Assembly (NCBI GenBank): GCA_028023455.1
Contig: JAQFVV010012418.1
Span: forward strand, 4,213,244-4,277,243
DNA: 64,000 nt
Direction: 5' to 3'
From: Epiperipatus broadwayi
Lineage: Eukaryota > Onychophora > Udeonychophora > Euonychophora > Peripatidae
Positions 37,255-47,600 of the stretch are shown here, in pieces. The notes beneath the pieces were generated by a model. That model ran no database searches. It had not been told where the DNA came from and saw nothing but the letters and a program-made list of their open reading frames with translations. Each line of letters begins with the position of its first letter. The first letter of the stretch is position 1. The translations under genes and the position numbers were made by a program.

Positions 37255-38270
37255 TTATTCGGCCCTCTTCAGTGCTCTTGCATTGAACGTTCCCTTTCCG
37301 TGGGTCAACGCAAAGGCGTTGTTTCCATATGCCCTGACGATCTCGTATGGGCCCTCGTAAATGTCGAGGAATTTTTTGTAGATGTTTTGTCCGGGTCGAC
37401 TGACCGGGTTGGCCTTTACCATCACTCTATCGCCCACTTTGAACGTATTCCGGGTTGGCTTCTTGGTCTGCGTTCGCCTTTCTCCCATGTGCTCCAATCT
37501 TCGTAGCGCTATCTGATTGTCTTGTTTCCTATCGATTTTTCCGGTTCGGATTGTGGGCCTGTCATCGTATGGGTAAGGTATCGGTTGCCCATAATGGAGT
37601 CGGCGTGGTTCAAATCCAGTTGATTCATTCTTGGCGGAGTTGATCATTTCCGTGATCCGGGAGGTTCCCCGGACCCATTTCCGGTGATCTCCCGCAGTGT
37701 ACACACGGAATAACCGTCCCAATTCCCGCATTACTCGCTCGCACGGGTTGCTCTGCGGGTTCCGGATCGACGTCATGTGGTGTTTGATCCCTGTTCGATT
37801 TATCCACTGCCTCCAAGTTTTCGACACAAATGGTGTGCCATGATCCGATAGGATGTACTTAGGCTTCCCCGATGATGGGAAACTGTTTTGTCTCCAACAA
37901 TTTGATGGTCTGGTGTGCGTTAGCCGGGCCATGGGGTACGCGCGACCATTTTGGAACATAAGTCGTATGCGACCAATATATATCTCTTCCCCCGGCCATC
38001 GGTAACGGCCCGTAATAATCGATCGCCACGGTGTGGTTTGGTTCCCGGATGATAATTGGTATCTGGGGTCCTTCATTTGATCGATTTAGCGGTTTGGTCT
38101 CGCACAGACATCGCACCCCCGCAATCTTGCGGCGATGTCCCGGTGCATTCCAGGCCAGTAAAACCAATTGCTAAGGTATCCCTCAGTCTTGTTTGCTCCA
38201 TAATGGCCGCGTTCCCGATGTGTCTCGTCAATCATCCGACTCGCATTTCTTTCGGGATTACAATCCGGGT
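37255..38270 (-). pseudogene. Integrase region of the Gypsy pol
   Basis: A zinc-binding HHCC domain lies at about 38,105-38,225, with H..HYGANK and C-DV-C spacing. The catalytic core follows: the first acidic residue in AIDYYGPLPMAGG (around 38,000-38,040), the second in YILSDHGTPF (around 37,835-37,865), and the third, glutamate, in NPQSNPCERVMREL (around 37,720-37,760). A C-terminal GDRVMVKAN...YEGPYEIVRAYGNNAFAL segment resembles the chromatin-contacting tail of Gypsy integrases. The parts lie in different frames (open stretches 37,859-38,167 and 37,255-38,076), so frameshifts separate the zinc finger and first Asp from the rest. The final stop at 37,255 lies about 65 bases before the LTR. 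Confidence 0.85.
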
Positions 38271-39883
38271 TTGTTTCCCATTCCCTGTTTTCCTTTGGAG
38301 TAATCCCCCAGGGTAATGCATCGGTCCCGGTATTTCCATAGTGGACCCCTTCGGTCCCTTCTTCCTCTGGTAAGAGCCCGCCTTCGGCTTCCCTCTACGT
38401 AAATAACCTATTATACATTGGCAGTCCTCGTCCTCTTCCTGGCTCCTTCGAATGTCGCCTGCTTTAAACCCTCCCTTCTTGTCTTGTCGGGTCGTTGCGG
38501 CTATGTATGCGAACTCGCCTGCCTCCGCATTTGTCTGAGTTCCTACAGGGTAACGGCTCAGCGTGTCCGCGATCACGTTATCCCTTCCTTTGCAATATTC
38601 TACCTCATATTGAAACTCCTGCAGGGCTAGACTCCACCGCACCAATCTGTTGTTTGTCAGGAAGCTTTTGTTTAGGAATTCCAGACTCCGGTGGTCAGTG
38701 ACTACCCTCACTTTGGACCCGACCAGGTACTGGCGAATTTTCGGAACGCCCACACTATGGCGAGGGCTTCTTGCTCGTAGACCGTGTACCTCCTTTCCGG
38801 GTCTTTAAGTAGCCGACTAATGAATGCCAACACTCTCTGTTCTCCCTCCGGCCCCTTCTGGTACAACGTGGCCCCCAGCCCGATGTCACTGCTGTCCGTC
38901 TGTACCCAAAACATCTGGTCGAAGTCCGGGTATGTCAATATGGTTTGTTTCAGGAACCCTTCCTTTACTCTCCGGAAACTCAGTTCCCGCTTCTCATCCC
39001 ACACCCATGCTTGCTCCTTTCTTAGTAGTTGTAACAAGGGCTCCATATCGTGGGAGAAGTTCTCGTAGAACTTGTTATAAAAGGTACACATTCCGAGGAA
39101 TGCCTTAATGTCCTTCTTCTTCTTTGGGGTGGGAAATTCTTGGATCGCCTGGATTTTTTCGGGGTTAGGCCGCACTCCATCCGGGCTTACTATGTGTCCC
39201 AAGAACTTGACCTCCTGTGTCGCAAAACGGCTCTTCTTGATATTGATTTTGATCCCCTTCTGTTCGCATTCTTGGAGTAGCCTTTCTAAGTGCCGGCAAT
39301 GCTCCTCGATATCATTGGATGCTATGATGATGTCGTCCACGTACATCGTCGCAAATCCTTTTACCTCGTCAGATAGGGTTTGGTCCAGGCATTGTACCAA
39401 GCCTGCCCCACTGTTCTTTAACCCGAAGGGCACCCGGTTGAACTGGTACGCCCTTCCGTTATATTTGAATGCGGTGTACTTTCGGTCGTCGGGGTGGAGG
39501 CTCATTTGCCAGTAACTATTTGTTAAATCCATCGTGGAAAAAATCCGCTTGTTCCGGAACCTGGTCATTAGTTCGTTCATGACAGGTGGGGCGTTTGTGT
39601 CCGGGATCGTTACCTTGTTTAGTTGCCTAGCGTCGAGGCACAATCGTATTGACCCGTCCCCTTTTTTCACGGCTAGGATGGGATTATTGTACGGCGAGGT
39701 GCATTTTGAAACGACTCCCCACTCCGTCATCTGCTTTAACTGGGTTTCAATTTCTTTACGGTATTGGAACGGGATCGGGTATGCCCTTGTCTGATATGGG
39801 TGGCCGGTGCTCAATCGGATCCGGTGTTCGTACCCTTGAATTACTCCCGGTTTGTCCGAGAAGACACTTTCGTGCGCCCCCAA
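38232..39883 (-). pseudogene. Reverse transcriptase-RNase H region of the Gypsy pol
   Basis: One 391-codon open stretch (38,708-39,883) holds the RT. Landmarks are YPIPFQYRKEIETQL, the SPYNNPILAVKKGDGSIRLC region, LDARQLNKVTIPD, motif A FSTMDLTNSYWQM, motif B NRVPFGLKNSGAGL, motif C MYVDDIIIAS with both aspartates, and FLGHIVSPDGV. The RNase H starts with VQTDSSDIGLGATLYQ (first Asp) and YEQEALAIVWAFRKF (Glu). A frameshift at about 38,730 moves the rest, VVTDHRSLEFL and DNVIADTLSRYP, into the next frame (38,232-38,753). Catalytic residues are all present, so damage is by frame only. Confidence 0.9.
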
Positions 39884-40560
39884 TATCTTGAATTCTTTCT
39901 TTCTTCCCTTTGTCTGGTCCAGTTATTTCCTCGATTCTTTTTCGATTTCCCTTTTATCGCGATGCATTGCAGCTTCCTTTGTCCTTCTGGTTCTTCGTCC
40001 ACTTTGCTTTTGAAAGGCACTGTGACTGTGTTGATCCTTGCTAGTTCGGTCCCATAATCGATGTTACATTTAGCCATTTTCATGAAGTCTGATCCTAATA
40101 CTAAGTCATGGATTAAGCCCTCCAGTATTAGTACGACCTGGGTAAATTCCTGTCCTGCAATGCTGATATTCGCCCACACTTGTTTGGTTTGTATTCTCGC
40201 CTTTTTTCCATTGGCCAGTACAATTTGGGTCCCTTTTAGCGGTAGGATTTTCATCTCTGTTGGCCCTTGGGCGATCTTGTTGAAAACTTCCTGTGCCATC
40301 ACGGATACTTGGCTTCCCGTATCCAGCAAAGCCCTTGCCTTGATCCCCTGGATCGACACGTCGATTATTGGGCATTCCTGTTTCCTCCGAGGTCCTTCCC
40401 CCCCATCTTGTGTTATATTGGCTATTCTGATCCCATTGTCCTCCTCTTGGTTAAAATAATCGTCGTTTTCGATTGCCTGTAGTTTCTTCAGCACTCCTGT
40501 TATTTCGGTTTCCCTTTCAATGATTTGTTTGATCTCCTGGGTAGGTTGCGTCCCGCTATC
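39884..40560 (-). pseudogene. Aspartic protease and linker of the Gypsy pol
   Basis: A frame open from about 40,560 to 39,841 encodes a linker rich in Glu/Gln/Asp and then a retropepsin-type protease. The motif ALLDTGSQVSVMAQEVF carries the catalytic Asp in DTG; LVLGSDFM is the usual second motif. It should release Gag and Pol products. The frame is -1 relative to gag, with about 60 bases of overlap, and a further frameshift between about 39,900 and 39,960 separates it from RT. Confidence 0.85.
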
Positions 40561-40940
40561 TTAATTTGCTGCTCCTCTGGTATTTGGTATTTGTCTATTT
40601 TTTTTAATCTTGCCACCTGTCTCTGGACGAAGGTACTGTATTTTTCCTCTTCTTCCTTCTTGTTTTGTTCGATTTCCCATCTTTCCCTTTCCTGCTGGGC
40701 TAATCCCCAATATCTTTTCATGATGGCCCTTTGATATTCCTCGAATGTCTTTGGTTTGTTTTTCATTGTCTCCCACCATTCCACAACTTCCCCTTGGATG
40801 TGGCTACATGCGATCGCTATTTTGGATTCTTCGCTGAACTGCCCGCATGAAAATAACCTCTTCAAACTTTCTACATGTCGACACGGGTTCTCATCTCCCT
40901 TTCCTTTGAAATGCTCGATTTTTATCCATTTTCCCTCCAT
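40500..40940 (-). pseudogene. Gag (retrotransposon gag domain) of the Gypsy element, N-terminally truncated
   Basis: About 146 codons are open. The start EHFKGKGDENPCRHVESLKRLF and the core GEVVEWWETMKNKPKTFEEY match the retrotransposon-gag (capsid-like) domain that packages element RNA. The frame continues a few codons upstream of the Met at 40,940 but then runs out. Full-length relatives usually carry more sequence before this domain, so the copy is probably truncated. No CCHC zinc knuckle is visible; it may be naturally absent. A Lys/Glu-rich helix-like segment (ERWEIEQNKKEEEEK) lies in the C-terminal half. Confidence 0.8.
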
Positions 40941-41110
40941 TGAGCAGGCATTTGTAATGGAATGAAAATATCTAGATCATTTATAACCAAAAAATGTAAA
41001 GAATTGATGCCATGCCTGTAATGGAATATGAAATCAATCTAGATAAAATACATTTCCTTACTACTCCTCATTGGGGCAGTCATTTGCAATGGATCAATAG
41101 TTCTAAATCC
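40941..41110. repeat. Three degenerate ~66-bp repeats at the broken 5' side of the Gypsy element
   Basis: TGTAATGG (40,953), TGTAATGG (41,017) and TGCAATGG (41,085) recur at 64- and 68-base spacing within longer similar blocks (GCAGGCATTTGTAATGGA, GCCTGTAATGGAATATG, GCAGTCATTTGCAATGGA). Confidence 0.6.
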
Positions 41111-43458
41111 ATTACCAATAACCAAGTAAGCAATTTTATACCCCAATAGGACAAACCACTCTGCAATTAACCATTTTATTCTTTATTTATTACTTTCTCA
41201 TATATATATATCTAAGTTCCACTAGGCTATTGAAACTTAGATAAAGTTACATTAGATACCTATTTGTACTCTACTGGGTTTGAACCTCAATTGGTACATT
41301 ATTTATAACAGTATGTAGAATTTTCCATTTTATAACAATATCATGTGCACTTGCATTAAGGGAAAAACATCCTTATTATTCTCTAGTTGTGCAAATAAAT
41401 TCTCAGACAAATTATCATATAAGAGTTTAACATTGTAAATTCATATTTAATATTATCATAAGTGTTACTAGCTCACATTTAATACTATAGATTATCACAT
41501 GCTTCGATGGTAGTCATAACTTTTATGATGGCTTACAAATAATAAACAAACACAGTGAGAAACATTATTTATATATAGCCATTTATTATATTTATTTAGA
41601 CTTTATTAATTAAGGTGATGATGATAATGATGCTTTCAGCCACAGCTTTAGAACTAATCCACAACAAATCTTATCTTTTATTAATGTCTAATTATTTACC
41701 AGAATATTGTTATATTTCACTATGTTTTAATAATTGACATTTATCAGTGATGATGATAACTAAACTAACTTCACAAGACAATGATTAACTACAAGAAACA
41801 TATAAACCTCGTTAACAAAACAAATTAAAATTTATTATTGGTCAATCATCAATAATACAAATAGAAAATTTACATAATTAATAATAAAATTAGTTACATT
41901 TAAATAATAATAACCAAAGGTCTTCCCCCCCTCCCCTTAATTAAACTTAAATTCAATCGTTAATATTATATAGCGTGATATGTGTATGCTCGTATCTCCA
42001 GTGGGTGAATAGAAATCTTATATCATAGAAACATTTTAATTTTTAAAATAAACACCGATACACGATATTGCATATAACATACATTTTATATCCATAATCT
42101 TAGAAAATAATTACCGAGAAATAAGTAGAGAAATGTTAGTTGAATTATAGAGATAAGAATATCGAAAGAAATCGGTTTCAAATTATTTATCTCAATTTCC
42201 ATTAATCTAGGTTAGTAACTACTTTAAAAATCTCTCTGTCATGATGCTAAATTTCTACCATTATCGATTTGTATATTTATACTCAACACATATTCAGGTA
42301 GACATATTTATATCCCTAGGTATGTGTGTGTATATAAATGTTACCTTCCATTAATAAATCTTGTATTCAACCCTTATATTTGATAAGAATAATACATTTT
42401 TTATGATACCTGTATTAATACATAATTACAAAAAAAAACATTTGATTACAAAAATACATTTATAAATGGTTACATGTAATAGTAATCAAATAATACGCAT
42501 TATACTAATAAAGTCGAATATTTATAATATTTACTGCTATAATTAACGCTATTCTATCTCTGTAGTATCTTTTAAATATAATAAATCAAAATTAATACTA
42601 TCTTTTAAACAACTAATTGTATCATTTTATTATTTAATTCATCTCCAAATGAGTTCAAACTTTCTAATATATCTTTATAAATTCCTATCTACTGAGTTTG
42701 AACCCCTACTATCTATAATATCAAGATTATATGCTAGAAAATAATCTAAATTTAATTTTTTTTAAATATAGCCACTTATCCAACCCTACTTAAACCATCT
42801 ATACCAATTGTAAAGGATACAATATATATAATATAAAAGAAAAAGTGACAGGACCAGATACTAAAAATTTTTTTTCATGGTTTATGCATATCACATATCT
42901 ACACATGGTTATAACTACACAGAATTTTTTTCCAATTTAGAAAATATAAAATATTAATAAGAATGGTCATAATACTAATTTTCTTCATTATCTATCCTAT
43001 TTTCCCTCTTTTGAAAATATCTATAATTTACTAGATAGATAGCTTTATTTGAGGAAAATTAGAATCGGTTGTTATAATAAAATAAATATGATAAGCATAA
43101 CTTACAAAAAAAAAAATGATTCATATAAAAGAGTAAAAAAATAATATCCATAGATTACAAAAAAAAAAAATTGCTTAAGTATAGATAGTAGAGATATAAG
43201 ATAAGAATACATATAAAACAGATATAGGAGACACTGCTTCCAGCATCAGTTATGACAATAAAATAAATTTGATTTTTTTATATAAGCATTGCTTGCAACA
43301 AAATATTATATTTATATAAAAAAAATAGAAAATAACTGTAGATAGAAAAAAATCCAGATATAAAATTGCTTACATTTAGATTATAAATATAGTACATACA
43401 AAACAAACCATTATTCTACAATGCAAAATATACCATTATTCTACAGCATTATAAATTA
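41111..43458. other. AT-rich non-coding stretch
   Basis: No gene or mobile element is recognised. A pyrimidine run (CTTCCCCCCCTCCCC) occurs at about 41,921-41,937. Confidence 0.6.
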
Positions 43459-44378
43459 CACCTGGGTCTTGTTTTATGCAGTAGATAGGTTCCACAGAAA
43501 ACCCGCATTAAAAAAAATCACACAAAAATAGACTTAACTTACCTTGAAAAATGGGGGATATGTTCCAGTAATTTTCAGAATTTGCATAAAAGTAAAGCAA
43601 CAAGGAAAAATTACTTTAAAATTCACATTAAAAAAATAAGCAAATAAAGTGTGACTAATAAAAAATTTCAAATATTTGAAAAAAATTAATACAAGACAAA
43701 ATTATATTTTTTTTATTAACTACAGTATTTAATTTTACATTTTTCATACATATTTTAATCTTTACCGTTAGCGTTCATTTGTAAACTAAAAATCTCTCAG
43801 CAATTATGCCCAGAGAAACCTGTTAGCCACTTTATTTTTATTCGTGATGTGATGTACTATTAGCGCCACTTTCAGTCTTGTGCTGTGTTAATAGTTTTCT
43901 ATTTCTTTATTAAAAAAATGACATCGTAATCAAAACAAAAAGATTACACATTATCATTAGAAAGATTATTTTCAGTTTATAAAATCTTTGTTTTTTATTT
44001 TTAAAATCTAAACGATTATTTATTTCTGTTATATATAGCAAAATACATTTTAAAAGTTTAATTTTTTTGAATATTTATTGCGATATTTTTATTTGTAAGT
44101 ATAAATCTATTATTATTATTTACTCATTAGTATAAGTAGGTTATTTACATAAAAGCTAAGATTCTCAATACAGCTTCCGGCCATATGCATGTTAGCTGCT
44201 AATATAACGTTATATTTTTGGAAAAAAAAAAGTATTTCAAGTCAAAATAAATTATTAATAATTTAAATTTTTTGATATCTAATAAACACAGTGAAATATG
44301 AAAGATAGTAAGAAGAAATATGAATTGCATAACTTCAAAATCGCATTAAAATAATCCACACAAAACGAGACCCAGGTG
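43459..44378. mobile_element. Non-autonomous pogo/Tigger-like DNA transposon, 920 bp
   Basis: The left end CACCTGGGTCTTGTTTTATG and the right end, inverted, CACCTGGGTCTCGTTTTGTG are inverted repeats, each bordered by a TA dinucleotide (43,457-43,458 and 44,379-44,380), the duplication made by Tc1/mariner/pogo transposases. The subterminal style, with GTTTTATGC-like repeats and CACAAAAA inverted motifs, recalls Tigger-type ends. No transposase ORF is present, so it depends on a transposase elsewhere. A short LINE 3' sequence lies inside (43,785-43,870). Confidence 0.7.
43785..43870 (-). mobile_element. LINE 3' tail fragment
   Basis: On the minus strand AAGTGGCTAACAGGTTTCTC and GGGCATAATTGCTGAGAGAT match the 3' untranslated end of the LINE family at 3.4-4.3 kb and 53.3-54.1 kb. 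It is preceded by CATCACATCAC, the tail motif of that family. Only the last ~60-80 bases are present. Confidence 0.65.
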
Positions 44379-45337
44379 TATTTCTATAAAAAAAAATGAA
44401 AAAGATTGTATACTTACTACTGGTAAAGAACTATATTTCAGGAGTTTGCAAGCCCTTCGAGAAATGTATATACCAACACATCTGATTTGTAATTCCTCTT
44501 TTCAATGAAAAACAAATCCACATTTCTTTATTCCATGAACAAAACTTTTCATAAGAAGCACAAATTTTATCATAGGAAAAAAAATACTGTTAAAAAGATA
44601 ATTGAATAATGCAAATAATATATCTCATGCATTTGTAGGCCTTACAAATTGCAGGGTGGTGTGATTTAAGGTTTATAATTGGTCAAAATTATTTTTGAAT
44701 ACACTTGCAGTCATATTATTAAACTGATATTTTTTTTTGTAAAAAAAAGAAAAAGAAAGAATATTCAAACCTAAATCTACCATTAATGTTTATGCTTCTA
44801 TTAGGAGTAAATACATTTTCTATATTTATTAATTACACAGTAGAAGTATAAACATCAATGCTAAATTTAAGCTACTACATATACATGAGTTAATTATATA
44901 TTAGTGATTAATTTTATAAGGAATAGCCAATGATTTAATGCAAAGTATGTATTTATTTGTCATGTGATTGGCTGCTCAGGCATTTTAGAATGCTCAAGCA
45001 CCACAATAACAGAAGTAGCAGAAAAGTTTCATCCAGTTGACAAAATGGAGATTTTTTTGCATAAATCAATGGGGTTAAATTTAGGAATCTCTAGCTCTTG
45101 AGTCTGTGACTCTTATGACTGAGATAAACCGTTAAGTGCATTTCATATGTGTACATATTTACACACCTGTGTAATTCTCACCCATATTTACCTTCTGTAC
45201 AGCAACAAATATGCATATTATATATATTTCTATATATTGCTTCATTTTCCAGTAAAAACATTGAGTTATTCCTAGTTGCAAGACCAATTGCTTAAAAACA
45301 ACATAATACTTTGTATAAATACTAACTATATGTATAA
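44379..45337. other. AT-rich stretch with a small imperfect inverted repeat
   Basis: Bases 44,770-44,801 and 44,839-44,871 are inverted relatives (CATTAATGTTTATGCTTCTA against TAGAAGTATAAACATCAATG). Nothing coding is seen. Confidence 0.5.
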
Positions 45338-45340
45338 AAT

Positions 45341-45525
45341 CAAAATTACCCCAAATTCACAACTCAAACAGACGAGCCAAAGAAAATAAACTTTAAAACA
45401 CAACTAATGGTTTTACTGCTACAAACAGACTTATTAAATGCTTGTAGCAGTGAAACCATGGGTTGTATTTTAGAATTTATTTTCTTTGGCTAGTCTGATC
45501 GAGTTGTGAATTTAGGATAATTTTG
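45341..45525. repeat. Palindromic MITE-like element, 185 bp
   Basis: Arms 45,341-45,425 and 45,441-45,525 are reverse complements with scattered mismatches. Key pairs are CAAAATTACC...AATTCACAACT against AGTTGTGAATT...GATAATTTTG, AGCCAAAGAAAATAAA against TTTATTTTCTTTGGCT, and ACTGCTACAA against TTGTAGCAGT. The loop is about 15 bases. No ORF. Confidence 0.8.
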
Positions 45526-46639
45526 ATTATTTTATTGACTAATTTAGCTTTAAGCTTTTAATAATAGTAGTAATAATATATATTAAATACTTTTCTTTAA
45601 ATATTGATTGGTGTATGTTGAACATTGTTATTCATTAAAATTATTAAAAATCATAATCATTTTCATTTATTACTCAAATTAAATCTTGTTATGAGATAAA
45701 ATGTAAGATGAGATTAATTTTAGCATCAAATATTTAAATTCTGTAGAAATATGTTTTCCACATTAATAATATTGCTTCTGGGGAGGGCAGGAAAAGGATT
45801 ATTTTATGTTTATTTCAGCTTAAACATAGTGCCTTAAGGTTGGAAAAAAAATGGATTAAAATATTTTCTTTTTATTAAATTTTTTTCTAAGTTTTTAAGT
45901 AATAAGTAGATTATTACATGTATGTTTTAATTAATTGTTGCGGCTTAATTATTTAAAGACTCATTAAAGTTTATAAAGATAGATGTGAGAGGCTAGGATA
46001 AAAGTAGTGTGGCAACTATTGACAATAATGATCAAGTATTGTTTGATCTAATACTGTATTGCTTTATTATTTAACTTACCTTTAGGCAAGAACTCTGCAT
46101 GTGAACATATATTTAATTAAAATATATTATTACAAATACTTACTTTTCTCTAATTGTCATCTTTTTTCAGAAAACTTACTACTATATTTTATTACCACAT
46201 CTGATCCTTTTGCCCACATTCTTTTTAAATTGTAAATTAATCCTATAATGATATTTATACAGCTTAGTTTTGTTCTTCTTAAATTCTTTTGCTCCTCGGT
46301 ATTCTCTACAAAAATCATTTCTATACACAAAGTTGTCTCTATAGATGCTCCATAAAGTTAACAATTCCAGAAGCATTTTCCTAATTTCTGCAATCTTAGG
46401 AGTGCATGTTATTTTTTTTAGAATTCTTAATCTATAGTTGGACTAATTTTAATACCGAAAAAATTATAGCCATGATAGTTTTTAATATTAATATAATGTT
46501 GTGACATCTTTTTGATGCAAAATTTAATTTTAAATCAATGCATGATATTTTGCTCTGTCCTAGTAAAAATTTATTTCTGAATTTTATATAAATACAATCT
46601 AAAACAATATGACCAAGCCAGCTTTGTAGTGTTTATGAA
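45526..46639. other. AT-rich non-coding stretch
   Basis: No coding signal or repeat is recognised. Confidence 0.6.
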
Positions 46640-46943
46640 ATAACTGAAACACACAGGTTTATTATATACCTGTGTTTATATATGTAATGTATAGGGTATA
46701 TGAGCACAGACTTTCACACCACTCTCCACACTATCTCATACCACTGATACACCTGAACACATATATGTTGAAAAGATAAATAATCACCAATATACGTATT
46801 TCATGCTAAACCAGCAATCATCGGTCCAGATTACCATCTCTACACATATATGCTATAAGTGCTCAGATATATATTAAGATAGCCAAACCTATACTTCAAT
46901 GAACAGGCTTCAATCTACTCCACACTCCAACTCTTCAACCATC

Positions 46944-47040
46944 CATCCAATTGAAAATCTGATGATGGAACACTCAAAGGCCACCCTGAGGCCGTCCAAT
47001 TGAAAATCTGATGATGGAACGCTCAAAGGCCACCCTGAGG
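46944..47040. repeat. 49-bp tandem duplication in the left arm of the foldback
   Basis: TCCAATTGAAAATCTGATGA...CAAAGGCCACCCTGAGG occurs twice in a row with two or three differences. The right arm has only one counterpart. Confidence 0.9.
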
Positions 47041-47332
47041 TGAATCTCGGCCTCAGGTTGGCCTTTGAATGTTCCATCATCAGATTTTCAATTGGATGGA
47101 TGGTTGAAGAGTTGGAGTGTGGAGTAGATTGAAGCCTGTTCATTGAAGTATAAGGTTTGGATATCTTAATATACATCTGAGCACTTATAGCATATATGTG
47201 TAGAGATGGTAATCTGGACCAACTGATGATTGCTTGTTTAGCATGAAATACATATATTGGTGATTATTTATCTTTTCAACATATATGTGTTCAGGTGTAT
47301 CAGTGTTATGAGATAGTGTGGAGAGTGGTGGA

Positions 47333-47481
47333 TCATGTGTTTATGAAAGCAAATTGATTATAAAATCAGGATAAAGAGAATTGATCCTAGTTGGAGCAAA
47401 AGTGTTCTAATATCAAATATTAAAAATATAGTAAAATATTATTGTTGGATTCAAACCATATATTCAAAATTTATACATTGA
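47333..47481. other. Insert in the right arm of the foldback, flanked by 38-bp direct repeats
   Basis: The block GTGTATCAGTG...GTGGAGAGTG is present at 47,295-47,332 and again at 47,482-47,519, with this 149-bp AT-rich insert between. The left arm has one counterpart only and lacks the insert. Confidence 0.8.
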
Positions 47482-47600
47482 GTGTATCAGTGATATTAGA
47501 TAGAGTGGAGAGTGATGGGTCATCTGAAAGTCTGTGCTCATATACCCTATATTACATATATAGACACAGGTATATATAATAAGCCTGTGTTTCAGTTATA

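Larger units (their letters stand above)
35131..40965 (-). mobile_element. Gypsy (Ty3-type) LTR retrotransposon, lacking its 5' LTR
   Basis: Order on the minus strand is gag, aspartic protease, reverse transcriptase, RNase H, integrase, polypurine tract, LTR. The RT-RNaseH-integrase order places it in the Ty3/Gypsy group. The coding body is clearly more GC-rich than the flanking DNA, with many CpG, which suggests relatively recent insertion into the AT-rich background. At the 5' side the element stops around the start of the conserved gag domain: beyond 40,965 the sequence is AT-rich and has no LTR, leader or primer-binding site. No env-like ORF is seen between integrase and LTR. It is dead: at least four frame changes break pol. 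Confidence 0.9.
46640..47600. mobile_element. Large foldback element (~960 bp)
   Basis: The left arm (46,640-47,040) and right arm (47,050-47,600) are inverted copies for most of their length around a 9-base centre. Matches include TAACTGAAAC/GTTTCAGTTA at the ends, CTCCACACTATCTCATACCA with its mirror, ACCATCTCTACACATATATG with its mirror, and CAATTGAAAATCTGATGATG with its mirror near the centre. The two arms are asymmetric: a 49-bp tandem duplication sits in the left arm, and a 149-bp insert flanked by 38-bp direct repeats sits in the right arm. No protein-coding frame is convincing. This fits a foldback or large palindromic MITE of unknown superfamily. Confidence 0.85.

Noticed and set aside
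37300-40459. Many plus-strand ORFs of 60-135 codons across the Gypsy body
   Set aside because: They lie antisense to recognisable gag-pol motifs and have no family resemblance; the GC-rich coding body simply has few stops on the other strand.
40503-40518. GGGAAAC on the minus strand as the gag-pol slippery site
   Set aside because: The heptamer sits in the wrong codon phase (GGG AAA C in the gag frame), so classical tandem slippage would not apply.
46910-47176. 88-codon ORF in the centre of the foldback
   Set aside because: It is made of the inverted arms themselves and its two halves encode related mirror sequences; no protein family.
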